This document shows, in pieces, positions 53,652 to 60,806 of a DNA stretch of 64,000 nucleotides. Source of the DNA: Alistipes sp. (lineage in GTDB: Bacteria > Bacteroidota > Bacteroidia > Bacteroidales > Rikenellaceae); the NCBI GenBank assembly GCA_031285405.1, contig JAITWH010000029.1, positions 1-64,000 on the forward strand. The letters run 5' to 3'. Position numbers and translations under genes: made by a program. How positions within the stretch are numbered: position 1 is the stretch's first letter; each line of letters opens with the position of its first letter. Under the pieces are notes generated by a model. The model saw only the letters and a list, made by a program, of their open reading frames with translations. It made no database searches and was not told the DNA's origin.

Positions 53652-53864
53652 ATGAACTATTCGGAAAGCATATTCGACAGGTACATGTTCACCACCGACA
53701 CTAATGAGTACGCCACAGGGTTGAACGACGAAAACGAATGGGAGGAAAATCTCATGGACTACGACGTCTCGCTGGATGACGAAAGCGATGACTTCCTCGA
53801 AGGAACTTATAGCTCTCGGGACTCTTATAATGAGACGGGATATTCGCCGTCGCGGATTAATTAA
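53652..53864 (+). CDS. Small acidic protein (70 aa)
   Basis: This is a very acidic soluble peptide (ENEWEENLMDYDVSLDDESDD), without signal peptide or known domain. A TAGTTTTG box at 53567-53574 lies about 75 nt upstream of the ATG at 53652. A TTG frame start at 53589 is possible but less likely. It is divergent from the CPBP protease gene. Confidence 0.6.
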   Translation: MNYSESIFDRYMFTTDTNEYATGLNDENEWEENLMDYDVSLDDESDDFLEGTYSSRDSYNETGYSPSRIN

Positions 53865-53959
53865 GTGGTTAGTTGTTAGTGATTAGTGGTTAGTGCTACG
53901 CGACGGTAATACACGCAAAAATTGTGCGTAGTCTTTATGTACCGCGTTAGCACTAACCA

Positions 53960-54991
53960 CTAAATCCCGTCGGCCGGGTAGACGATGCCGGATTGGCGGC
54001 GGATCTCGTCGACTATCTCCATCACGGCTATGCTGCAGGTGTGGGTGTTGATGTCGGACTCGACGCGCCCAGCCTCGACGAGGTCGAAGAAGTGCGACAC
54101 CTCGTAGGAGTAGTCGTTGCCCGAGTGGACGGGGTTCGCGATGTCGCTCCACTGGAGGGCGTTGCTGCCGGCGTACTCGGCCCCCTCGCCGCGCTGGCGG
54201 AACTCCAACCGCATTATCGAGTTGATGGCGTCGCCGCGAATGGTTCCGTCCTCGCCCTCGATCTCCCACGGTAGCGCCATGTCGACCATCTTTGAGTACA
54301 ACGTCGTGGCTATCATGCCGCCCGGGTAGGTGTAGTTGACCGCTCCGTGGCCGTCGACTCCGCTGGGGAGCATCACCACCGTGGATTGGATTTTCTCCGG
54401 TGCGCCGAACAGCGCCACCATCGGGTAGATGGCGTAGACGCCAATGTCCATCGCCGCTCCGTTGGCCAGCGCGGGGTTGAAAGTGTTGGGCAGATCGCCC
54501 CCCTTCAGCAGGTCGTAGCGCGACGAGTATTTGCCGAAGCTGGCGAACCAGCGTCGGGGCGTTCCGACTCGGTGCAGGTTTTCCCTTACTTTTTGGAAAT
54601 TTGGCGTCAGCGTCGGCTTCATCGCCTCCATCAGTGTGCGGTTGTTGCGCCTGGCCGCCGCGGTCATCTCGCGCGCCTCGCGGGCGTTCGACGCCATGGG
54701 TTTTTCGCACAGCACGTGCTTGCCGTGGTCGAGACACAGAATGCTCTGCGGCGCGTGCAGCGCGTTGGGCGAGGCGATGTAGACAGCGTCGACGAGGTCG
54801 CCCGACACCATCTCCTCCAACGAGTTGAAGGTGTGCGGGATGTTGTGCTTTGCCGCGTACTCGGCAGCCCTTTCCGGAGTGCGTGAATAGAGGGCCGTGA
54901 GCTCGAACCTGGGGTCCATGCGGCCGGCCGTGATGACGCGGTCGGAGATGAAGTTGCTCCCGACCACGCCGAATTTTATCTTCTTACTCAT
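53960..54991 (-). CDS. Gfo/Idh/MocA family oxidoreductase, cytoplasmic
   Basis: This is an NAD(P)-dependent oxidoreductase of 343 aa with no signal peptide. It has a Rossmann motif GVVGSNFISD, the signature LCEKPMASN (about residues 92-100), and a C-terminal domain with NGAAMDIGVYAIYP. It is the last gene of the cytochrome/oxidoreductase cluster, 99 bp after the isomerase gene; that gap contains GACGCCGGC direct repeats. It probably acts on a sugar product imported from the periplasmic steps. Confidence 0.9.
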   Translation of the reverse strand: MSKKIKFGVVGSNFISDRVITAGRMDPRFELTALYSRTPERAAEYAAKHNIPHTFNSLEEMVSGDLVDAVYIASPNALHAPQSILCLDHGKHVLCEKPMASNAREAREMTAAARRNNRTLMEAMKPTLTPNFQKVRENLHRVGTPRRWFASFGKYSSRYDLLKGGDLPNTFNPALANGAAMDIGVYAIYPMVALFGAPEKIQSTVVMLPSGVDGHGAVNYTYPGGMIATTLYSKMVDMALPWEIEGEDGTIRGDAINSIMRLEFRQRGEGAEYAGSNALQWSDIANPVHSGNDYSYEVSHFFDLVEAGRVESDINTHTCSIAVMEIVDEIRRQSGIVYPADGI

Positions 54992-55090
54992 GTCTTGCTT
55001 TTTGCCGGCGTCTGTTTTGACGCCGGCTGTGTTTCATCAACGGCGTGTTTTGACGCCGGCTTGTGTTTATTGCTGCTTCGGCGGCGGCGG

Positions 55091-56014
55091 TTAGGCTCTC
55101 GCCCACTGCTCGCGCATCAGTTCGAGGGCGGCGGTGACGGTCTGCTCGCGTTCGCCGCGGGTGCCGCACTCGAAGCTCACCCATCCCTCGTAGTTCATCT
55201 CCTTGAGGGCGCGGAAGCCGTCGACGTAGTTGTCCAGCTCGCCATCCTCGCCGGGCATGATGCGGCGGCCGCGGCTGGCGATGTGGACGTGGCTCAGGTA
55301 GCCGTCGGCGCTCCAGAGCGCGCCGTAGTCCGACGCCTCCTCGCTCATGTGCCAAAAGTCGCCCATGCAGGTGACACCCTTCGAGCCCGAGTCGCGCGCG
55401 ATGGCGGCGCCGTCGCCCACCTGACGCAGGTAGAACGCCTCGCGCCGGTTGAGCGGTTCGAGTATCGCGGTGGTGCCGTGTTGCAGGGCGAACTCGCCCA
55501 GCTTGCCCATCTCCTCACAGAGGAATTCGCGCGTTTCGAGGGTGTGGGGACGGCACGGCTTCTGGCCGTTGAACGCGGGCACCATGATGACGCCCACCGA
55601 GCCCAACTCTCCCGCCGCAACGATGATGTCGCGCATCGAGCTGTCGAACGCCGCCTTCACGGCCGGATCCTCGGCGAGGATGAATCCCTCGAAGCCGGCG
55701 CAGATGGCCGTCACCTTGATGTTGCGGCCTCTCAGCAGGTTTTTCAGCTCGGCGACTCTCGCTCCGAGGTTCTTTCCGCCGGGTTCGAAGCCGGTGACTC
55801 CGTGTGCCTCCATCCAGTCGAACTTCTGGGCGAGGTTTTCTCCCGGGGCGGTGCCCTCTTGGAACGAGATGTTCAGCCTCGGGGCGGCGGTTGCTCTTTG
55901 GTCGGCGGTGCCTTTTCGGCCGGCGGCGCTCACGACGCTTCCCGCCAATGCGGGGGCCGCCATCAAAGCGGCCGCCCCCATCAGCGTTGTCTTTAAAAAC
56001 TCTTTTCTATTCAT
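55091..56014 (-). CDS. Secreted sugar isomerase/epimerase-fold (TIM barrel) protein
   Basis: This is a xylose isomerase-like TIM barrel (AP endonuclease 2 superfamily), 307 aa. The N-terminus NRKEFLKTTLMGAAALMAAPALAG resembles a Tat-like signal (one Arg of the pair is retained). Metal-site segments are ILEPLNRREAFYLR, GVTCMGDFWHMSEE, SHVHIASRGRR and VSFECG. In B. thetaiotaomicron, members of this fold act as lyases on 3-keto-glycosides; that role is inferred here from the neighbours. It starts 9 bp after the upstream oxidoreductase. Confidence 0.86.
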   Translation of the reverse strand: MNRKEFLKTTLMGAAALMAAPALAGSVVSAAGRKGTADQRATAAPRLNISFQEGTAPGENLAQKFDWMEAHGVTGFEPGGKNLGARVAELKNLLRGRNIKVTAICAGFEGFILAEDPAVKAAFDSSMRDIIVAAGELGSVGVIMVPAFNGQKPCRPHTLETREFLCEEMGKLGEFALQHGTTAILEPLNRREAFYLRQVGDGAAIARDSGSKGVTCMGDFWHMSEEASDYGALWSADGYLSHVHIASRGRRIMPGEDGELDNYVDGFRALKEMNYEGWVSFECGTRGEREQTVTAALELMREQWARA

Positions 56015-56023
56015 AGTGAGTCT

Positions 56024-57427
56024 CTACTTAGCAGTTCCCGGGACGGGCACGGTGTATTTGGTCATGTCGACATTTTCGAGGGCCAGCGTTTCGGGCACTA
56101 TGCCGTGAACCTTAGCGCTCTCTTCATCCCACGTGACGGTGGCGCCGGTGTAGGCCGCGTCGCGTCCCATGATCCCCGCGAGGGTCGAGATGGCTGTCTC
56201 CTCGGCCTGGTTGATGGGCTGGCCGCTGCGGATGTGGCTGATCCAGTTGACGTGCTCCAACACGTAGGGGTTACGCTCGGCGAAGAGGCCCGGGGTGGTG
56301 TCGGTGCCCTCGATGGCTGCCTTGTCGTAGCGCCAGATCTCGTTGCCGGCCAAGTCGACGATGTGGTGGTCGGAGTTGTCGCCGCCGTACCACACACCCT
56401 TGGTGCCCTGAATGATCTCGGTGTTCTTGCCCGACGCGCCGTCGATCTGGCGGCACATGCTGTGGAGATGAATGCCGTTCTCGAACTCGAAGTCGATGCT
56501 GAAGTTGTCGTAGCCGTCGCCCGTGACCCTGCGCTGGCGGCTGCCGACGCCCACCGCGCTGATAGGACGCAGGCCCGAGAACCACGTAAACACGTCGATG
56601 TTGTGGACGTGCTGCTCGACGATCTCGTCGCCGCACAGCCAGGTCCAGTTGACCCAGTCGCGGATCATCCACTCCATGTCGGTCCAGCCGGCCTGCTTGG
56701 TGCGGTACCAGAGCTGGTTCTGATTCCAATATACGTTGCCGCCGCGGATCTCGCCGATGGCTCCCTCCATGATCTTCTGATACGACGCAACATACGAACG
56801 TTGGTGGTGGCGCTGGGTGCCGGTCACGACGCACAGGTTTTTCGAGGCGGCGATGCGGGCCGTGGCAATCATCGTGCGGTAGCCCTCGCCGTCGACAGCT
56901 ACCGGCTTTTCGAGGAACGAGTGGATTCCCTTCTCAGTCGCGTACTTGAAGTGCAACGGACGGAATGCCGGCGGCGTAACCAACAGCACCACGTCGATGC
57001 CCGAGTCGATGACCTTCTGGTAGGAGTCGAAGCCGATGAAGCACTTGTCGTCGGCGATGTCGGTGTTGAAATCCTTCTTGAGCCTGTCGCGCGTGCTCTG
57101 CAAGCGGTCTTCGAAGACGTCGCCCAGAGCCACTATGCTCACGCCCGTCGCGGCGTTCAGGAAGTTGATGGCGGCGCCCGTTCCGCGGCCTCCGCAACCC
57201 ACCAGACCCGCCCTCAGGGGCTTGCCGTCGGGGGCTTTGTCGGGCAGGGCGGGGATGTAGTACTCGCCGGGTTGCTTCAGCGGAACGAGTTTCGCACTCG
57301 TGCCACCTCCCGCGCACGAAGCGAGGAGCGACGGAGCGGCAATGGCCGCCGCGGCACCGAGTGCCGACACCTTCAGAAAATCCCTGCGCGGCATCGAGCC
57401 GCTGTTGATCGTTTTTTCTTTTTTCAT
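56024..57427 (-). CDS. Exported Gfo/Idh/MocA oxidoreductase (Tat signal)
   Basis: This is a 467-aa oxidoreductase with a twin-arginine signal (PRRDFLKVSALGAAAAIAAPSLLASCAGG) that also offers a lipobox (LASC), so it is exported folded, with cofactor. The Rossmann motif is GLVGCGGRGTG, the signature is FLEKPVAVD, and there are VVTGTQRHHQ and EQHVHNIDVFTW segments. Such exported enzymes carry tightly bound NAD(H). C3 oxidation of glycosides is the best-supported role in related clusters, inferred here. Confidence 0.9.
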   Translation of the reverse strand: MKKEKTINSGSMPRRDFLKVSALGAAAAIAAPSLLASCAGGGTSAKLVPLKQPGEYYIPALPDKAPDGKPLRAGLVGCGGRGTGAAINFLNAATGVSIVALGDVFEDRLQSTRDRLKKDFNTDIADDKCFIGFDSYQKVIDSGIDVVLLVTPPAFRPLHFKYATEKGIHSFLEKPVAVDGEGYRTMIATARIAASKNLCVVTGTQRHHQRSYVASYQKIMEGAIGEIRGGNVYWNQNQLWYRTKQAGWTDMEWMIRDWVNWTWLCGDEIVEQHVHNIDVFTWFSGLRPISAVGVGSRQRRVTGDGYDNFSIDFEFENGIHLHSMCRQIDGASGKNTEIIQGTKGVWYGGDNSDHHIVDLAGNEIWRYDKAAIEGTDTTPGLFAERNPYVLEHVNWISHIRSGQPINQAEETAISTLAGIMGRDAAYTGATVTWDEESAKVHGIVPETLALENVDMTKYTVPVPGTAK

Positions 57428-57487
57428 AGCTGTATAGTTTTTTAGGTTAAGTATCTGAAGTGTGTCGGAACGCCGACGGCGGTTTTT

Positions 57488-58978
57488 TTACAGCCCATCG
57501 GGCACCTCCATCACGACGCGGAAACCGATCGCCTTGATGTCGCTGTACCACCAGATGCTCTTGGGCTGCTGCGGGTCGGTGCGCAACCAGCGGTCGTGCT
57601 CGGTCGGGGCACGCACTGCCGAACGGATGCCCGACGCGTCGTCGGCGTAGGTGCCTCCCCTCACAACATGCTCGGTTTGGGGCGCGACGCCCTCGCCCGT
57701 CCACCAGTCGGAGGTGTACTCCCACACGTTGCCCACCATGTTGCGCAGGCCGAACGGATTGGGCTTCACGAGCGACGGTTCGCCCGTGCGGCCGCGGCTG
57801 TTGAGGGCGTATATGGCGTAGGTGTTGATCACGGTGGTGTCGGGGCCGAAGATCTTGCGCATCAGACCCTCCGACGAGAACCTGCGCGGCGAGCCCTCGA
57901 AGAAGTAGGGGGTGTCGGTGCCGCCCCTCGCGGCGTACTCCCACTCGGCCTCGGTGGGCAGGCGGTAGGTTTTGCCCGTCTTGGTCGAGAGCCAGCGGCA
58001 GAATATCTCGGCCGAGTAGTAGGTCATGGTGATGGCCGGACGCTGCCCCCCGCCCCACCCCTGCTCGGGGTTGCCGAACGGCGGCGTGGGTCCGCTCAGC
58101 GCGTCGACCTCGGGGTCGGCGTTGCGGGCGAATATCTCCTCGGGCGGGATGCGCCCCTCCGACATCGTCTCGGCCAGGAACGCCCAGTAGGTGTCCCACG
58201 TGATCTCGGTCTCGGCCATGAAGAAGCGGTCGACGCTCACCTCACGCTGCGGGCCTTCGTTGGCGTTGTGGAAGGGTTCGCTCTCGGGGCTGCCCATCGT
58301 GAAGGTTCCGGCGGGGATGGCCCTCATGGCGAACGAGGCCGACGACCCGGGAATCTGCTCGGTGAAGTCGGCGAACTCGGTGACGGTGGCGGTCTCGGTG
58401 AATCGCTGACCCTGCGCCTGCTGCGGCACTCCGGTCATGCGGGCGTGGGTGTAGTTGGGGTCGTAGTGGCCGACGTCCAAGTGGCAGTCGATGCAGTTCA
58501 TGTCCAACGCTTCGTGGTTGTCCTCCCAATAGAGGTGGGCTACCACGCCGTCGTCGGATATTCCCTCAGGGAAGAGCTGGTGGTGGCACTCGATGCATGA
58601 GGCGTTGTAGACTATCTTGCGCGCGTTCTCCAACTCGCCCTTGGCGGCCCAGTCGATCTTGCTCTTGTCCTTGAATATGTATGACCAAACGTCCTTACCT
58701 CCGGTCTTCACCTTGGCGGCGACATAGCCCATCGACCCCTCGGGCGGCAGGTGGCAGTCGGCGCACGACACCTTCACCCCCGAGCCGTTGACATAGTGCG
58801 ACGACTGGCGCCAACTCGCCTCGGAGTCGGGGTGGACGTGGCACGCCATGCAGCCCTCGTCCTTGGAGCTGGCGACCCACGCGCTGTTGACGCCCAGGGT
58901 GATCAACACGCCTGCGGCACCGGCCGTGATCGCCACGGCGGCAAGGCGTCTCCAATTTTTACGTCGGGTCTCCTTCAT
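57488..58978 (-). CDS. NapC/NrfH-like tetraheme cytochrome fused to SUMF1 domain
   Basis: This is a 496-aa two-domain protein. Residues about 1-200 are NapC/NrfH-like: one TM anchor (AAVAITAGAAGVLITLGVNSAW) and four heme motifs, CMACH, CADCH, CIECH and CIDCH. Residues about 215-496 are a SUMF1/FGE-fold domain (AIPAGTFTMGS; RLPTEAEWEYAARGG; GLRNMVGNVWEYTSDWW; VRGGTYADDASGIRSAVR; GFRVV). The FGE catalytic Cys pair and the EgtB His triad are absent, so it is not a sulfatase activator. It is the first gene of a cluster with two oxidoreductases and an isomerase-fold protein. A quinol-linked redox role is inferred. Confidence 0.9.
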   Translation of the reverse strand: MKETRRKNWRRLAAVAITAGAAGVLITLGVNSAWVASSKDEGCMACHVHPDSEASWRQSSHYVNGSGVKVSCADCHLPPEGSMGYVAAKVKTGGKDVWSYIFKDKSKIDWAAKGELENARKIVYNASCIECHHQLFPEGISDDGVVAHLYWEDNHEALDMNCIDCHLDVGHYDPNYTHARMTGVPQQAQGQRFTETATVTEFADFTEQIPGSSASFAMRAIPAGTFTMGSPESEPFHNANEGPQREVSVDRFFMAETEITWDTYWAFLAETMSEGRIPPEEIFARNADPEVDALSGPTPPFGNPEQGWGGGQRPAITMTYYSAEIFCRWLSTKTGKTYRLPTEAEWEYAARGGTDTPYFFEGSPRRFSSEGLMRKIFGPDTTVINTYAIYALNSRGRTGEPSLVKPNPFGLRNMVGNVWEYTSDWWTGEGVAPQTEHVVRGGTYADDASGIRSAVRAPTEHDRWLRTDPQQPKSIWWYSDIKAIGFRVVMEVPDGL

Positions 58979-58983
58979 TGCTA

Positions 58984-59014
58984 CAAAGGTAAATCATTCT
59001 ATCGGAAAATGCAA
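58984..59014 (-). promoter_or_regulatory. Promoter of the cytochrome-SUMF1 cluster
   Basis: On the minus strand TTG (59014-59012), 20 nt, TACCTTTG (58991-58984). The box ends 6 nt before the ATG at 58978, predicting a near-leaderless mRNA. The -33 overlaps the upstream terminator stem. Confidence 0.8.
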
Positions 59015-59040
59015 GAGAGCCCCACGTCGGAGGCTCTCTT
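59013..59040 (-). terminator. Terminator after the anchor-J lipoprotein gene
   Basis: The arms AAGAGAGCC (59013-59021) and GGCTCTCTT (59032-59040) pair around a 10-nt loop. It lies 23 bp after the lipoprotein stop. Confidence 0.7.
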
Positions 59041-59062
59041 TGGTTGCTATTTTTTTCAGACG

Positions 59063-60778
59063 TTACTTGTAGAACTCGGCCGGCGCGCCCGAAACGTACT
59101 CGAAAGTCGCGGGTGTGGAGGCGGAACCGTCGGTTGCTACCTTGTACTCCAATGTGTAGGTGACAGTGGCGCTGGTCACCCCGTCGGGATAGAAGACCGC
59201 GACTCCGATCTTGTAGAGCACCTCGACGCCCTGCACGTCGGTGACTGCCATCGGCCATCTGTTTTTGAGGTAGAGGGGCATGCCCTTTTCGACGAGGCGC
59301 TTCCAAAGTAACGCCGCCTGCTCGGCGGGTTTGCCGTCGAGGGCGTGCAGCTCGGTGTCGTTGGCCACGCTGCTCGCAACCATCGCGCGCGACGAATTTC
59401 CTGCCGAGAGATTGAAGCTGACGTTGTTGTAGAAGGCGTTGAAGCCGTAGTACCACTCTTCGTTGGTGCGGCCGAGGTTGGTGTACATCGAGGTGGCGGG
59501 ATCGGCGAGAGCTGCCGTGACGGCGATTTGCTGGTCGGCGGAGGTCATGGTGTGGTTGACCGTCGGGTCGAACATCCAGCCGTTGTCGGCGTACACAAAC
59601 TGCTCGGTGCGGGTCGTGGGGGCCGCCGTGGGTGTCCACACGCCGCTCTCGAAAGCGTATTCGTCGGTGCCGCCCGAGTAGACCACTGCCTTGATGGCGC
59701 CCTGCTGCGCGTAGGGAAACTTCTGCGCGAGGAAAGCGGGCAGATAGTCGGGGGCCTGCGAGGCGTTGAGCGAGGTGAGGCCCATCGCCTTGTAGTCGTC
59801 GGCGGTGAGCGAGATGCCGTCGGCGTAGATCTCCCAGCCGTCGCCGTTGTCGATGTAGGCTGCCCCCGGGACGGAGCTGTCGTCCAAGAACCTGATGTTG
59901 TCGATGCGCAGGGTGGTGGTCAGTGCGGGGGTCGCGGTGTCGTCGCCCAGATACTCGAACGCGACGTTGACGCTCTTGCCCTTGTAGGCCTCCAACTTCA
60001 TTGCGCCGACGTTCGCCAGAGCGTTGGTCTGGGCGGTGGGCAGGGAGAAGTTCTCGGTGATATCGGTCCACGTCGCGGTTTTGGCTTCGGCGTCGTAGTC
60101 GGTGGCGATGAGCACCCTCAGGTAGTCCTGTCCGGCGACGGGGTAACGCAGTTCGGCGTCGAACGTGATCGCGGGAAACTCGACGCCCGAAAGGTCGACC
60201 GCGGGGGAGACTAAGAAGACCTCGTTCTTCTCCTTCGGGTCGCCGAACGAGGTCACCTCGACGTAGTTGTTGCCGCCATAGGCTGCCACCTTCCACACAC
60301 CCGCGCCCGAGGCGTCGAACTGAGTCCAGCCGGCGGAGGCGAAGGCGTCACCCGTCGCGGCGTCGGTGAAGTCCTGACCAATGAGCAGTTTGGCGGAAGA
60401 GGCGGCCAGCGTGGCGAGGTAGGCGGGACGGTCGGCGGTGAAGTCGTAGCTGAGCTGGGCCGTCGAACCCTGACGCAGTGCGGGGAACGCGGTGGCCAGA
60501 GCCGCCGGAGCGAACCGGTCGGCGGCGGCGAAGCTGTTCAGCGAGCTTGTGCTCTTGACCGCTGCGGCGAGAGCTTTCTCGTCGTCGGTCGTCGCTGCGG
60601 CGGCGGCTGCGGTGGAGATGGTGCCGTAGTCTGCCGCGGTGAGGGTGTAGTCGACGTTGGCCGCGTAGGGGGTGTTGTCGATCTCGTCGTAGAGATCCTT
60701 CACGACGTCGTTCTGGTCGCTGCACGAGACTATGCCCGCACCGGCGGCCGCGATCATGAGATATAATAACTTTTTCAT
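59063..60778 (-). CDS. Choice-of-anchor J domain lipoprotein (DUF5017-like)
   Basis: This is a 571-aa lipoprotein with signal MKKLLYLMIAAAGAGIVSC. Residues about 130-285 match the choice-of-anchor J fold: FTDAATGDAFASAGWTQF, VFLVSPAVDLSGVEFPAITFDAELRY, TWTDITENFSLP, VAFEYLGDD and LRIDNIRFLD. The C-terminal part is repetitive and unclassified. It follows the TonB receptor by 28 bp and is probably its surface partner, as is common in Bacteroidales systems for nucleic acid or protein substrates. Confidence 0.86.
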   Translation of the reverse strand: MKKLLYLMIAAAGAGIVSCSDQNDVVKDLYDEIDNTPYAANVDYTLTAADYGTISTAAAAAATTDDEKALAAAVKSTSSLNSFAAADRFAPAALATAFPALRQGSTAQLSYDFTADRPAYLATLAASSAKLLIGQDFTDAATGDAFASAGWTQFDASGAGVWKVAAYGGNNYVEVTSFGDPKEKNEVFLVSPAVDLSGVEFPAITFDAELRYPVAGQDYLRVLIATDYDAEAKTATWTDITENFSLPTAQTNALANVGAMKLEAYKGKSVNVAFEYLGDDTATPALTTTLRIDNIRFLDDSSVPGAAYIDNGDGWEIYADGISLTADDYKAMGLTSLNASQAPDYLPAFLAQKFPYAQQGAIKAVVYSGGTDEYAFESGVWTPTAAPTTRTEQFVYADNGWMFDPTVNHTMTSADQQIAVTAALADPATSMYTNLGRTNEEWYYGFNAFYNNVSFNLSAGNSSRAMVASSVANDTELHALDGKPAEQAALLWKRLVEKGMPLYLKNRWPMAVTDVQGVEVLYKIGVAVFYPDGVTSATVTYTLEYKVATDGSASTPATFEYVSGAPAEFYK

Positions 60779-60806
60779 GGCGTTGTTTTTCTCTGTTTTT
60801 GGGGGA

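Noticed and set aside
57700..57760. Sulfatase-activating (FGE) function for the SUMF1 domain
   Set aside because: The region RGGTYADDASGIRSAVR lacks the catalytic cysteines of formylglycine-generating enzymes and no sulfatase gene is nearby.
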